A stretch of 64,000 bases of DNA, taken from positions 186,001 through 250,000 of the forward strand of contig NZ_JAFNJS010000007.1 of the NCBI RefSeq assembly GCF_019024325.1. The letters run 5' to 3'. Below the pieces are notes generated by a model that ran no database searches, was not told the DNA's origin, and saw only the letters and a list, made by a program, of their open reading frames with translations. The translations under genes were made by a program, and so were the position numbers. Origin of the DNA: Falsiroseomonas tokyonensis. GTDB lineage: Bacteria; Pseudomonadota; Alphaproteobacteria; Acetobacterales; Acetobacteraceae. Each line of letters begins with the position of its first letter. Position 1 is the stretch's first letter. This document shows, in pieces, positions 28,628 through 37,970 of the stretch.

Positions 28628-30664
28628 TCAGGCAAGCCCCAGAAGAACGAGGATGAGGTCGATGATCTTGATGCCGATGAAGGGCGCGAGGAGGCCGCCC
28701 AGCCCGTAGATCAGCAGGTTCCGCCGCAGCAGCGCGGCGGCGCCCACCGGCACGTAGCGCACGCCGCGCAGCGCCAGCGGCACCAGCGCCACGATGATCA
28801 GCGCGTTGAAGATCACCGCGGAAAGGATGGCGCTTTCCGGCGAGGCCAGCGCCATGATGTTCAGCGCGCCGAGCTCCGGATAGCTCGCCACGAAGATCGC
28901 CGGCAGGATGGCGAAATACTTCGCCACGTCATTGGCGATGGAGAAGGTGGTCAGCGCGCCGCGAGTGATCAGCAGCTGCTTGCCGATCTCCACCACCTCG
29001 ATCAGCTTGGTGGGATCGCTGTCGAGGTCGACCATGTTGCCGGCCTCGCGCGCCGCCTGCGTGCCGGTCTGCATGGCCAGGCCCACATCGGCCTGGGCCA
29101 GCGCCGGCGCGTCATTGGTGCCGTCGCCGGCCATGGCGACCAGGCGGCCCTCGGCCTGGGCCTTGCGGATATAGGCCAGCTTGTCCTCGGGCGTCGCCTC
29201 CGCGATGAAGTCGTCGACGCCGGCCTCGGCGGCGATGGCGGCGGCGGTCAGGCGGTTGTCGCCGGTGACCATCACCGTGCGGATGCCCATGGTCCGCAGC
29301 GCGTCGAAGCGGGCGCGCATGCCGGTCTTGACGATGTCCTTCAGCTCGATGGCGCCGAGCAGTTGGCCGTTGCGCGCCACCGCCAGCGGCGTGCCGCCGG
29401 CGCGGGCGATGCGATCCACCGCGGCGCGCAGCTCGGCCGGTGCCTGGCCGCCGACACTCTTCACCAGCGCATCCACCGCGCCCTTGCGGTAGCTTCCCTG
29501 CACCAGATCGAGGCCGGAGATGCGGGTCTGCGCGGTGAAGGGGATGACCTGCGCCCCATCCGGCAGCGCCGGCGCCTCCATGGCGTGGCGCTCGCGCGCC
29601 AAGGCCAGGATGGAACGGCCTTCCGGCGTCTCATCCGCCAGGCTGGACAGCATCGCGGCCTCCGCCACCTCGCGCTCCGTCGCGCCGGGCACGGGGATGA
29701 AGCACGCGGCCTGGCGATTGCCGAGGGTGATGGTGCCGGTCTTGTCCAGCAGCAGCACATCCACATCGCCCGCCGCCTCCACGGCGCGGCCGCTGGTCGC
29801 CAGCACGTTGAAGCGCACCAGCCGGTCCATGCCGGCAATGCCGATGGCCGAGAGCAGGCCGCCGATCGTGGTCGGGATCAGCGTGACCAGCAGCGCGGCC
29901 AGCACGGGGACGGAGGGCGGCTGCCCGTTCCAGCTCGCCAGCCCCACCAGCGTGGCGACCGCGATCAGGAAGATGATCGTCATGCCGGCCAGCAGGATAT
30001 CCAGCGCGATCTCGTTCGGCGTCTTCTGGCGCGCGGCGCCTTCGACGAGCGAGATCATGCGGTCGAGGAAGGTGGAGCCGGCCGCGGCCGTGATGCGCAC
30101 CACGATCCAGTCGGAGACCACCAGCGTGCCGCCGGTGACGGCGCTGCGGTCGCCGCCGCTCTCGCGGATCACCGGCGCGGATTCGCCGGTGACGGCGGCC
30201 TCGTTCACGCTGGCGATGCCTTCCACCACCTCGCCATCCGAGGGGATGAGGTCGCCGGCCTCGACCAGCACCAGGTCGCCAACGCGCAGCTCCGTCGAGG
30301 CGCGCGGCTGGAACAGGCTGCGGTCATCCGCGCGGAGCAGCAGCTTCGCCCGGGTGTCGGTCCGCGCGCGCCGCAGGCTGTCCGCCTGGGCGCGGCCGCG
30401 GCCCTCGGCCACCGCCTCGGCGAAGGTCGCGAACAGCACGGTCAGCCAGAGCCAGAGCGCGATGCCGGCCTGGAAGGTCCAGTCCTGGCCCACCGCCAGC
30501 GCGCGGGCGGCCAGCACCGTCACCAGGATGGCGACGATCTCGGTGACGAAGATGACGGGGTTCCGCACCAGGCGGCGCGGATCGAGCTTGCGCAGCGCAT
30601 CGAGGCTGGCGCGCAGCAGGAGAGCGCGGTTCAGCATCGCCGCGCGACGGATCGTGGTGGACAT
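28628..30664 (-). CDS. kdpB: Potassium-transporting ATPase ATP-binding subunit
   Basis: KdpB is the P-type ATPase that powers high-affinity K+ uptake. In the 678-residue chain the phosphorylated aspartate is Asp307 in [10 protein letters not shown], and Ser162 in the TGES loop matches the serine through which E. coli KdpB is inhibited at high K+. The hinge [16 protein letters not shown] is present. It lies 13 bases downstream of kdpA. Confidence 0.98.
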   Translation of the reverse strand: MSTTIRRAAMLNRALLLRASLDALRKLDPRRLVRNPVIFVTEIVAILVTVLAARALAVGQDWTFQAGIALWLWLTVLFATFAEAVAEGRGRAQADSLRRARTDTRAKLLLRADDRSLFQPRASTELRVGDLVLVEAGDLIPSDGEVVEGIASVNEAAVTGESAPVIRESGGDRSAVTGGTLVVSDWIVVRITAAAGSTFLDRMISLVEGAARQKTPNEIALDILLAGMTIIFLIAVATLVGLASWNGQPPSVPVLAALLVTLIPTTIGGLLSAIGIAGMDRLVRFNVLATSGRAVEAAGDVDVLLLDKTGTITLGNRQAACFIPVPGATEREVAEAAMLSSLADETPEGRSILALARERHAMEAPALPDGAQVIPFTAQTRISGLDLVQGSYRKGAVDALVKSVGGQAPAELRAAVDRIARAGGTPLAVARNGQLLGAIELKDIVKTGMRARFDALRTMGIRTVMVTGDNRLTAAAIAAEAGVDDFIAEATPEDKLAYIRKAQAEGRLVAMAGDGTNDAPALAQADVGLAMQTGTQAAREAGNMVDLDSDPTKLIEVVEIGKQLLITRGALTTFSIANDVAKYFAILPAIFVASYPELGALNIMALASPESAILSAVIFNALIIVALVPLALRGVRYVPVGAAALLRRNLLIYGLGGLLAPFIGIKIIDLILVLLGLA

Positions 30665-30677
30665 GTCGGTGCAGCCT

Positions 30678-32375
30678 TCAGAAGGTCTTGCCGGCGAACA
30701 GAAGGAAATGCTCGGCGATCGGACCGAGGGCGAGGGCGGGCATGAATTGCAGCCCGCCGAGGATCAGGATCACGCCGGCCAGCAGGCCGACGAAAAGCGG
30801 GCCATGCGTGGGGAAGCTGCCGCTGGAGGCGGCGAGCTTCGGCTTGGCGGCGATGGAGCCGGCGATCGCCATCATCGGCACGATATAGGCGAAGCGGCCC
30901 AGCGCCATGGCGATGCCCAGCGTGGTGTTCAGCCAGGGCGTATCGGCCGTCAGCCCGCCGAAGGCCGAGCCGTTGTTGCCCGCCGCGGAGGTGAAGGCAT
31001 AGAGCATCTCCGACAGGCCATGCGGCCCGGCATCCTGCAGCGAGGATGTGGCGAAGGGCAGCACCAGCGAGATGGCGGTGAAGCCCAGGATCGCCGCCGG
31101 CAGCACCAGCACCGCCAGCATCGCCAGCTTGATCTCCCGCGCCTGCACCTTCTTGCCGAGATATTCCGGCGTGCGCCCCACCATCAGCCCGGCGACGAAG
31201 ACCGCCAGCAGCACGAAGACGAGCATGCCATAAAGCCCCGAGCCGACGCCGCCTGGCAGCACCTCGCCCAGCTGGATCAGGAACATCGGCACCAGCCCGG
31301 CCAGCGGCATCAGGCTGTCATGCATCAGGTTCACTGCGCCGCAGCTCGCCCCCGTGGTGGTGGCGACGAACAGCGCGCCGAGGGCGAGTCCGAAGCGGAC
31401 CTCCTTGCCTTCCATATTGCCCAGCGCGGGTGAGACACCGGCGGCCAGGTGCAGCGGATTGCCCGCAGCCTCGCTGGCATAGACGATCCAGGTGCCGGCC
31501 AGGACGAAGGCCAGCATCACCGCCAGCAGCGCCCAGCCCTGACGGCTGTCGCGCACCATATGGCCGAAGACCAGCGCGAGGGCGAAGGGGATCACCTGGT
31601 GCGACCAGATCTGCAGGCTGGTCGCGAGCGCGGAGGGACCCTCGAAGGGATGTGCCGCATTCACGCCGAAGAAGCCGCCGCCATTGGTGCCGAGATGCTT
31701 GATGGCGATCTGGAAGGCGGCCGGGCCGAGCGGGATGGTCTGCGTCGCACCTTCCAGCGTGGTCGCCTCGACATAGGGCGCCAGGGTCTGCGGCATGCCC
31801 AGGGCGACGAAGGCGAGGCCCACGACGATCGCCAGCGGCAGCAGGACATAGAGGTTCATGCGCACGAAGTCGGCCCAGAAATTGCCGAGCTCCTTCAGCC
31901 CGCCACCCGCGAAGGCACGGCACAGCGCCAGGGCGAGGGCGATGCCGGTGGCGGCCGAGAGGAAGTTCTGCACCGAGAGCCCAGCCATCTGGCTCAGGTA
32001 GCTCATCGCCGCCTCGCCGCTATAGGCCTGCCAGTTGGTGTTGGTGACGAAGGAGATCGCTGTGTTGAAGGCGAGCCAGGGCGAAAGCCCATCGAACCCT
32101 TGCGGGTTGAGCGGCAGCAGCCCCTGCAGGCGCAGCAGCGAAAAAAGCAGCAGGAAGCCCGCCAGGTTCGCGGCCAGCATGGCCAGGGTATAGGCCTTCC
32201 AGCCCATGCCCCGCGCGGGATCGATGCCGCCGGCGGCGTAGATCGCGCGCTCGAGCGGCGCGAGGAAGGTGACGCGCCCCGCCGCGACGGCGGCGATGTA
32301 GCGCGCAAGCGGAATGGCAGCCGCCACGATGGCGGCGAGCACGAGCGCGATCTGCGCCCAGCCTATGGCAGTCAT
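30678..32375 (-). CDS. kdpA: Potassium-transporting ATPase K+-binding subunit
   Basis: KdpA is the channel-like subunit that binds K+ on the outside. The 565-residue polytopic protein has the expected selectivity-loop regions, including [39 protein letters not shown] and [14 protein letters not shown]. The kdpF stop is 4 bases upstream of its start region, so the operon is tight. Confidence 0.98.
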   Translation of the reverse strand: MTAIGWAQIALVLAAIVAAAIPLARYIAAVAAGRVTFLAPLERAIYAAGGIDPARGMGWKAYTLAMLAANLAGFLLLFSLLRLQGLLPLNPQGFDGLSPWLAFNTAISFVTNTNWQAYSGEAAMSYLSQMAGLSVQNFLSAATGIALALALCRAFAGGGLKELGNFWADFVRMNLYVLLPLAIVVGLAFVALGMPQTLAPYVEATTLEGATQTIPLGPAAFQIAIKHLGTNGGGFFGVNAAHPFEGPSALATSLQIWSHQVIPFALALVFGHMVRDSRQGWALLAVMLAFVLAGTWIVYASEAAGNPLHLAAGVSPALGNMEGKEVRFGLALGALFVATTTGASCGAVNLMHDSLMPLAGLVPMFLIQLGEVLPGGVGSGLYGMLVFVLLAVFVAGLMVGRTPEYLGKKVQAREIKLAMLAVLVLPAAILGFTAISLVLPFATSSLQDAGPHGLSEMLYAFTSAAGNNGSAFGGLTADTPWLNTTLGIAMALGRFAYIVPMMAIAGSIAAKPKLAASSGSFPTHGPLFVGLLAGVILILGGLQFMPALALGPIAEHFLLFAGKTF

Positions 32376-32379
32376 GGGA

Positions 32380-32466
32380 TTACAGGTCCTCGGGACGCAG
32401 CAGCGCCCACAGCAGGTAGAGGAGAAGCCCGGCGGCCACGGCGCCGCCCAGGATGAGTTCGGCCAT
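32380..32466 (-). CDS. kdpF: Potassium-transporting ATPase subunit F
   Basis: A 28-residue single-membrane-segment peptide (begins [20 protein letters not shown], ends in RPEDL) directly before kdpA. Size, the LxYLLxALLxPEDL ending and position identify KdpF, which stabilises the KdpABC complex. It is too short for routine gene finders. Confidence 0.9.
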   Translation of the reverse strand: MAELILGGAVAAGLLLYLLWALLRPEDL

Positions 32467-32471
32467 GGCGG

Positions 32472-32555
32472 CTAGACCCGCTCGCAGGCGGATGCATAGG
32501 CGGCCATCAGGCCGAACAGGCCGACGCCAAGCGCCAGCAGGAGAATATCGATCAT
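32472..32555 (-). CDS. 27-residue membrane peptide before kdpF
   Basis: This short frame ends 5 bases before kdpF and encodes MIDILLLALGVGLFGLMAAY followed by ASACERV. It is a single hydrophobic helix ending in a Cys-Glu-Arg tail. From memory, similar short ORFs precede kdpF in other bacteria, so it may be a second small subunit or modulator; that link is not verified here. GGACG lies 4 bases upstream of the ATG. Confidence 0.6.
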   Translation of the reverse strand: MIDILLLALGVGLFGLMAAYASACERV

Positions 32556-32630
32556 CTTGCGTCCCACTCGTCCGGACCCTCTGCGTAGCGAGGGGGCGCG
32601 CAAAGGATCGATGTGAGATCGCGGGGCGCG

Positions 32631-32649
32631 GCATAAAAACCGCATAAAG
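32631..32649 (-). promoter_or_regulatory. KdpE-box-like direct repeat
   Basis: Read on the kdp strand this is CTTTATGCGGTTTTTATGC, two TTTATGC units two to three bases apart. It lies 76 bases upstream of the first small ORF of the kdp operon in the only AT-rich patch of the spacer. The E. coli KdpE site is also a T-rich TTTATA-type direct repeat, so this is a good candidate operator. Confidence 0.5.
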
Positions 32650-32696
32650 ACGCGCGGGCGACGCGGCCGCCTTCGTCGTCCCTCAGGACGCGTATA

Positions 32697-33164
32697 TCAC
32701 CCCCGTGTCGCGGCGCGCTCCGCGGCCAGGCGCGGCAATTCGGCATTGCCCTGCTGCCAGGCATTGGCGAGCGTCAGCGCCGCGATCCGCCAGCTTCCCC
32801 CGATCCTGGTGAAGCGCCATTCGTAGCGGCCGCCGACCAGCCAGGTATCGCCGCCTTCGGGCGCCGGGTCGGTGATGAAGTGGTGGCCGAGGACGGGCGC
32901 CATGGCCCAAGCCTCCTCCCCCGCCACCTCCACCGCCGGCAGGCCGATGGTGTGCTGGGTGCGCGTGAAGCCGGGGACGAGGCCGCGCCAGGCCTGGATC
33001 AGCGCGCCGGCGGACATGGCCTGCGCCGCGCCGCCGAAGAGCGAGGTGTAGTCGAGGCGGACCTCCGGCGCGAAAAGCGCCTCGGCCGCCGCCCAGTCGC
33101 GAAGGTCCACCAACAGGCCCATCCGTGCGCAGGCCGCCATCACCTCCTGGATCGCGTCAGGCAT
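32697..33164 (-). CDS. NTF2/SnoaL-like protein
   Basis: A 155-residue small cone-shaped alpha+beta protein of the SnoaL-like group: MPDAIQEVMAACARMGLLVD, DWAAAEALFAPEVRLDYTSL and YEWRFTRIGGSWRIAALTL. Such proteins include polyketide cyclases, ketosteroid isomerases and binding proteins; the family alone gives no substrate. The start at 33164 is the ATG closest to the conserved core; a longer form of about 60 residues more is not supported. Confidence 0.75.
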   Translation of the reverse strand: MPDAIQEVMAACARMGLLVDLRDWAAAEALFAPEVRLDYTSLFGGAAQAMSAGALIQAWRGLVPGFTRTQHTIGLPAVEVAGEEAWAMAPVLGHHFITDPAPEGGDTWLVGGRYEWRFTRIGGSWRIAALTLANAWQQGNAELPRLAAERAATRG

Positions 33165-33309
33165 CCTGTCTGTCTCGCGCACGCCGCCTTCCGCCGGTGG
33201 CAACCGGCGCATCCTTCCAGGGATGACGCCGGGGCCGCAATGCCTGATGCGGCGGCGGCGCGTGGGCTGCCGCGCCAGCTGGCCCGTCGCGGCCTGCGAT
33301 CCAGCCCTT

Positions 33310-33426
33310 CGCATCCCGGGCGTCACGCCGGACCAGCGCACCGCGATCCTCGCTGAGGCCGAGCGGATCTGCGCCTATACCAATGCCACGGCCGGCCATG
33401 TCGGCCTCGACATCGTCGCGGCCTGA
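33310..33426 (+). pseudogene. C-terminal remnant of an Ohr/OsmC peroxidase
   Basis: The last 38 codons read IPGVTPDQRTAILAEAERIC then AYTNATAGHVGLDI, which matches the C-terminal end of organic hydroperoxide resistance proteins, including the reactive-cysteine block (typically VCPYSNATRGN). No N-terminal part of Ohr is found upstream in any frame; the sequence there is antisense to or just beyond the NTF2-like gene. It looks like the tail of a deleted gene. Confidence 0.65.
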
Positions 33427-33444
33427 GGGGGGCGGAGCAGCACC

Positions 33445-33910
33445 ATGTCCCACCGTCGCACCCTGCCTGCTGCCGTCCTGGCGCTGTCCTCCTTCGCCCT
33501 GGCCCCGATCGCCCTGGCCCGGATCGCCCTGGCCCAGGCGCCGGCCACCACTGAGGCCGGCGAGGCCGAGTGGTACGCCGCGCTCATGGCCGCCTCCGGC
33601 CCCCGGCTCGATGCCGTGATCGCCGAGGATTTCGCCTATCAGCACCCGACCGGGACGACCTATGGCAAGGCCGCCTTCATCCGGGAATTCACCTCGGGCA
33701 ATGTCACCGTCGCCCGCATCGGCGCGGTGGAACGGCGGCTGCGCGACTACGGCCCGACCGTGATCGTCCGTCTCCGGCAGCAACCCGATCGAGGGAATGC
33801 TGGCCGGCCAGCCCTATGCCGGCACCATGCGCTTCGTGAATGTCTGGCGGAACGAGGGCGCAGGCTGGCGCATCGTCCACCGCAATTCGGAGATCCTGCC
33901 GCCGCGGTAG
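33445..33910 (+). pseudogene. Frameshifted exported NTF2-like (DUF4440-type) gene
   Basis: A signal peptide (LALSSFALAPIALARIALAQ) and an NTF2-like N-terminal half (EAEWYAALMAASGPRLDAVI, DFAYQHPTGTTYGKAAF) run in one frame to about 33770. The rest of the fold (GSNPIEGMLAGQPYAGTMRF, NVWRNEGAGWRIVHRNSEIL) continues in the frame one base over and stops at 33910, 5 bases before the convergent iclR-type gene. Without the shift the protein would be about 155 residues. It is either a real one-base lesion or a sequencing error. Confidence 0.75.
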
Positions 33911-33914
33911 GCGC

Positions 33915-34649
33915 CTATTCCGCGGCGGCGCGCGGCCAGTCCGGCAGCGTGCCGCCGATGCGCCGCGTCAGGGTCGCGCCCGCCTCGATCAGGATGGGGC
34001 GGGCGGCCGCCTGGGCCTCCGCGGTCCAGCGGATGATGGGCGCGGAGAGGGCCAGCGCGCCGGCCAGCTTGTCGCCAGGGCCGAAGACCGGCGCGGCCAT
34101 GGCGCCGGTATGCGGATCGGTCGCGCCCATGGTGACGATCGGCAGGTCGAGCGCTGCGACATAGGCCGGCAGGGGCCGCGGCGCGAAGCTGCGCAGCACC
34201 TGCGCGATGGCGGAATTGTCGAGCGGCAGCGCATCGCCGACGCGCACATGCAGGCGCAGCAGATGCGGGCTGTCGACGCGGAACAGGCACAGCCGCTGCT
34301 CCCCGCGCCGGACATAGAAGGCGGCACTCTCCCCGGTGCGGGCCACAAGCTCCTCCAGCACCGGCACCACATGCGATTCCATGCGGAAGGACTGCGTGTA
34401 GATGGTGCCGAGGCGCAGCACCTCCGCATCCAGCCGATAGGAACTGTCCTCCTCCCGCGCCAGGAAGCCATGCTCCTCCAGCGAGATGGCGAGGCGCATG
34501 ATGGTGCTCTTCACCAGCCCCGTCCGCTCCGCGAGTTGGGCGAGGGACAGCGAACGGTCGCCCTTGCGGAAGGCGGAGAGCACGGTCAGCGCGCGATCGG
34601 CCGAGGCCACGCCTTCCAGCGCCGGTCGCCGCTTGCCCTTCTCCGCCAT
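33915..34649 (-). CDS. IclR-family transcriptional regulator
   Basis: A 244-residue regulator with an N-terminal winged helix (LSLAQLAERTGLVKSTIMRLAISLEEHGFL) and the IclR ligand domain (SAIAQVLRSF, MGATDPHTGAMAAPVFGPGD, GALALSAP). The ATG at 34649 is chosen for the GGAGGCTGGG directly before it. It is divergent from a Bug-type binding protein and dehydrogenase group and probably controls it through the palindrome near 34771-34785. Confidence 0.92.
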   Translation of the reverse strand: MAEKGKRRPALEGVASADRALTVLSAFRKGDRSLSLAQLAERTGLVKSTIMRLAISLEEHGFLAREEDSSYRLDAEVLRLGTIYTQSFRMESHVVPVLEELVARTGESAAFYVRRGEQRLCLFRVDSPHLLRLHVRVGDALPLDNSAIAQVLRSFAPRPLPAYVAALDLPIVTMGATDPHTGAMAAPVFGPGDKLAGALALSAPIIRWTAEAQAAARPILIEAGATLTRRIGGTLPDWPRAAAE

Positions 34650-34675
34650 CCCAGCCTCCGACCGCCGCATCCCTT

Positions 34676-34729
34676 CTACAACAGGTCGAGGCGTCTGCGG
34701 AGGATGCTGCCGGTCTCGCTCTCGGTCAT
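34676..34729 (-). CDS. Putative 17-residue ORF before the IclR gene
   Basis: A short frame (MTESETGSILRRRLDLL) with an excellent GGAGGT ribosome site four bases before its ATG, stopping 26 bases upstream of the IclR start. It may be a leader peptide or the surviving start of a lost gene. No family is recognised. Confidence 0.3.
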   Translation of the reverse strand: MTESETGSILRRRLDLL

Positions 34730-34770
34730 GCAGACCTCCCCATAGCCTCCTTGAATCAGGTCTTGTTTTT

Positions 34771-34785
34771 CGAAATGCCGTTTCG
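34771..34785. promoter_or_regulatory. IclR-type operator candidate
   Basis: CGAAATGCCGTTTCG is a 5+5+5 inverted repeat in an AT-rich patch (TTTTTCGAAATGCCGTTTCG then TTATAA) between the divergent IclR and Bug genes. TTTCG/CGAAA half sites around an ATGC-like centre resemble operators seen before Bug genes with IclR regulators. Confidence 0.5.
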
Positions 34786-34847
34786 TTATAAGCCTTCCAA
34801 GCCTCGGGCCGTCAAGCAGCGCCTGGTGCAGGGAAGGAAACCCCGGA

Positions 34848-35837
34848 ATGCCCGGACCCCAATTCGGCCGTCGCGCCACCCTCCTCGGCGGCCTCTCCGC
34901 CCTGGCCACGCCAGCCCCCTTCGGACGGGCCCTGGCCCAGCGCGGCTGGCCCGCCGGGCGGCCGATCGAGATCGTGGTGCCCTTCGCGCCCGGCGGCGGC
35001 ATGGATGTGATGGCGCGCAGCATCGCGCCCTTCCTGGCGGCGAAGCTGCCGGGGGCGCGCGTGGTCGTCTCCAATCGTGCCGGCGCCGGCGGGCAGCTGG
35101 GGACGGAGGCGGTGGCCAATGCCGCGCCGGACGGCTTCGTGCTGGGCGCCTGCGCCACGCCCACCGTGCTCAGCCAGCCGATCGAGCGGCCCGTGCGCTG
35201 GCGTCCGGCGGAGCTGACCTACCTGGCGCAGGTGGTCGAGGATCCCTGCGGCCTTTTCGTGCGCGCCGACAGCCCGCTGCGCGGACTGCCCGACCTGCTG
35301 GCGGCGGCGCGCGCCCGGCCGGGCGACCTGGCCTATGGCACGGCCGGAATCGGCGGCGATGACCACATCGCCACCCTGCTGCTGGAGGAGGCGGCGGGCC
35401 TGCGGCTGAGCCACGTGCCCTTCAACGGCACCTCCCAACTCCTCGTGCCGCTGCTCGGCGGCCAGCTGGAGGTCGGCGCCTTCAATATCAGCGAGGCGTT
35501 GCCCCTGCTGCGCGACGGCGCGATCCGCGGCCTGGCCCTGGCCAGCGCAACCCGCGACCCCTCGGCGCCCGGCATCCCGACCTATCGCGAAGGCGGCGCC
35601 GATGTCGTCTTCTCCGCCGGGCGCGGCATCTTGGGCCCGCCGGGCCTGCCGGATGCGATCCGCACAGCGCTGGAGGAAGCCTTCGCCGCCAGCTTCGCCG
35701 ACCCCGCCTGGGCCGAGGCCGCGGCCCGCGCGGGCCTGCCGCTCAAGCCCCTGGTCGGCACCGCCTATCGCGAGGCGGCGCTGGGCGGCGAGGCGGCGCT
35801 GCGCGCCCTCTGGTCCCGCCGGCCTTGGAAAGAATGA
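34848..35837 (+). CDS. Bug-type tripartite tricarboxylate transporter binding protein
   Basis: A 329-residue exported binding protein of the TctC/Bug family: export signal with twin arginine (FGRRATLLGGLSAL), then WPAGRPIEIVVPFAPGGGMD, RAGAGGQLGTEAVANAAPDG and HVPFNGTSQLLVPLLGGQLE. The family binds carboxylates and similar small acids for TctAB membrane subunits, which are not present here. It heads a group with a dehydrogenase and a second Bug gene. Confidence 0.93.
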   Translation: MPGPQFGRRATLLGGLSALATPAPFGRALAQRGWPAGRPIEIVVPFAPGGGMDVMARSIAPFLAAKLPGARVVVSNRAGAGGQLGTEAVANAAPDGFVLGACATPTVLSQPIERPVRWRPAELTYLAQVVEDPCGLFVRADSPLRGLPDLLAAARARPGDLAYGTAGIGGDDHIATLLLEEAAGLRLSHVPFNGTSQLLVPLLGGQLEVGAFNISEALPLLRDGAIRGLALASATRDPSAPGIPTYREGGADVVFSAGRGILGPPGLPDAIRTALEEAFAASFADPAWAEAAARAGLPLKPLVGTAYREAALGGEAALRALWSRRPWKE

Positions 35838-35901
35838 AATTGCGTTGCACCGCGCCGGCCACCGCCCACCGACGCAGCTGATGCCATCACGGAGCGAAGC
35901 C

Positions 35902-36900
35902 ATGTCCCACCACCATGCGGCAGCCCCCGTGGTGCTCGTCACCGCGCCTCGGCTCGCAGCCGAAGCCATCGCGCTACTGCAGGCGGCCGGCTGCGCGCTG
36001 GCCTATACCGAGGCCTATCCCTCGGAGGCGGCGCTGCGCGACGCCATCGCCCGGCACCGCCCGGTCGCCCTGCTGCATCGGCAGGGCGCGATCAGTGCCG
36101 CGGTAATGGACGCAGCCGCGCCCGATCTGCGCGTCATCGCCCGCCACGGCGCCGGCGTAGACGGCATCGACGTGGCGGCCGCCGAGGCGCGTGGCCTGGC
36201 GGTGACGCGCGCCGCCGGCGCCAATGCGCGCGCCATCGCCGAACACGCCTTCGCGCTGATCATGGCGCTGCTGAAGGACCTTCCCGCGGTCCGCGACGCC
36301 ATGGCCCTGGGCGGCTGGGAGAAGACCACGCGCATCGCGCGCGATGCCGAGGGCACGACGATCGGCATCCTCGGCTACGGCGCCATCGGCGCACGCCTCG
36401 CCCGCCTGGCCGATGCCTTCGGCATGCGCGTTCTGGGCTTCGACCCGGCCCTGCCCCCGGGCCCCCTGCCCGGCCCCGGGGAGCGGGTGGCGGAGCTCGA
36501 GGCACTGCTTGGCCGCGCCGAGGTACTCTCCCTGCATTGCCCACTGAACGAGGCGACGCGCAGCCTGATCGACGCGGCGGCGCTCGCACGGCTTCCGCGC
36601 GGGGCGATCCTGATCAATACCGCGCGCGGCGGCATCGTGGATGAGGCGGCGCTGCTCGGCGCGCTCGACTCCGGCCAGCTGGCCTGGGCCGGCCTCGACG
36701 TCTTCGCGCAGGAACCGCTGCCGGAGGAAAGCCCGCTGCGGCGGCATCCGCGCGTGCTCGCCTCGCCGCACCTGGCCGCGAATACGCCGCGCGCGGTGGC
36801 GGCCATGGGCTGCGCGGCGGCGGAGAGCATCATCGCCCTGCTTGCCGGCGGCACGCCCGCCTTGCCGGGTGCGCTGGTCCTGCCGGCCCGCGCCGCCTGA
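35902..36900 (+). CDS. D-isomer-specific 2-hydroxyacid dehydrogenase
   Basis: A 332-residue NAD(P)-dependent dehydrogenase of the SerA/GyaR class. Seen are ARHGAGVDGIDVAAAEARGL, the dinucleotide motif GTTIGILGYGAIGARLARLA, the catalytic Arg in INTARGGIVDE, Glu in FAQEPLPEESPL and His in LASPHLAANTP. The start at 35902 has GGAG 7 bases upstream; no ACT domain follows, so a biosynthetic SerA role is unlikely. Position between two Bug binding proteins suggests oxidation or reduction of an imported hydroxy- or oxoacid. Confidence 0.92.
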   Translation: MSHHHAAAPVVLVTAPRLAAEAIALLQAAGCALAYTEAYPSEAALRDAIARHRPVALLHRQGAISAAVMDAAAPDLRVIARHGAGVDGIDVAAAEARGLAVTRAAGANARAIAEHAFALIMALLKDLPAVRDAMALGGWEKTTRIARDAEGTTIGILGYGAIGARLARLADAFGMRVLGFDPALPPGPLPGPGERVAELEALLGRAEVLSLHCPLNEATRSLIDAAALARLPRGAILINTARGGIVDEAALLGALDSGQLAWAGLDVFAQEPLPEESPLRRHPRVLASPHLAANTPRAVAAMGCAAAESIIALLAGGTPALPGALVLPARAA

Positions 36901-36938
36901 GGGGGCGTGGAAACGAAACATAAGCGAAGGAGGAAAGC

Positions 36939-37916
36939 ATGACCCAAGACTCCAAGGCCACGCGCCGCGGCATCCTGGCCGCCGGCCTCGCCGGCCTTGC
37001 CGCGCCGGCGCTGGCGCAGCAGGCCTGGCCGGCGGGGCGGCCGATCGAGATCATCGTCGGCTTCGCGCCCGGTGGCGGCACCGATGTGATGGTGCGCGCC
37101 CTGGCGCAGGCCCTGCAGCCCGAACTGCCCGGCGCCAATTTCGTCGTGGCCAACCGGCCCGGCGCCGGCGGCGAGACCGCCTATGCCGCGCTGCAGGCCG
37201 CGCGCCCGGATGGCTATACCTTCGGCACCATCAATACGCCCGGCTTCCTCTCGCTCGGCGTGCAGCGCCGCGTGCGCTACGACCGCGCGCAGATCCGGCT
37301 GATCGCGCGGCTGGTGGACGACCCCAGCGCCTTCGTCGTGCATCGCGATTCGCCCTACCGCACGCTGAAGGACCTGGTGGAGGCGGCGAAGCGCCGGCCG
37401 GGCACGATCAGCGTCGGCTCCTCCGGCATCGGCACCGACGACCATCTCGGCCTGACGCTGTTCCAGGCCGCCTCCGGCACGGAATTCATCCACGCGCCCT
37501 TCGCCGGTGCGGGGCCGACGCGCAATGCCGTGCTCGGCCGGCAGATCGACGTCGCCGGGCTGAACCTCGGCGAGATCGGCATGCTGGGCCAGGAGAACCC
37601 GATGCTCCGCGCCCTGGCCGGCATGGGCACGCAGCGCTGGGAGCTGATGCCGGATGTGCCGAATTTCCGCGAGGAAGGCTATGACGTGATCATGACCAGC
37701 GAGCGCGGCCTCGGCGCGCCGGCCGGCATCCCGGACGAGATCGCGAAGCGGCTGGAGGATGCGATCGCCAAGGTGATCGCGACGCCCGAATGGGCGGAGA
37801 AGGTGCGCCAGCTGGAACTGGCGATGAGTTTCCGGCGCGGCGCGGAGTGGGAGGCCGAGATGCCAGCTCAGCTCGCCCGCTACCAGGGCATCTGGCAGCG
37901 GACCCCCTGGCAATAG
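36939..37916 (+). CDS. Second Bug-type binding protein
   Basis: A 325-residue paralogue of the protein encoded at 34848: twin-arginine-like export signal (ATRRGILAAGLAGL), WPAGRPIEIIVGFAPGGGTD, NRPGAGGETAYAALQAARPD and SVGSSGIGTDDHLGLTLFQA. AAGGAGGAAAGC precedes the ATG. The ligand pocket differs in sequence, so the two probably bind related but different acids. No TctA or TctB gene is nearby. Confidence 0.93.
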   Translation: MTQDSKATRRGILAAGLAGLAAPALAQQAWPAGRPIEIIVGFAPGGGTDVMVRALAQALQPELPGANFVVANRPGAGGETAYAALQAARPDGYTFGTINTPGFLSLGVQRRVRYDRAQIRLIARLVDDPSAFVVHRDSPYRTLKDLVEAAKRRPGTISVGSSGIGTDDHLGLTLFQAASGTEFIHAPFAGAGPTRNAVLGRQIDVAGLNLGEIGMLGQENPMLRALAGMGTQRWELMPDVPNFREEGYDVIMTSERGLGAPAGIPDEIAKRLEDAIAKVIATPEWAEKVRQLELAMSFRRGAEWEAEMPAQLARYQGIWQRTPWQ

Positions 37917-37970
37917 GGGGAGGCGCGGCAAGGGCCTGGCTGTCCGCCCGCGGCTGACCGCGAGGCCCGA

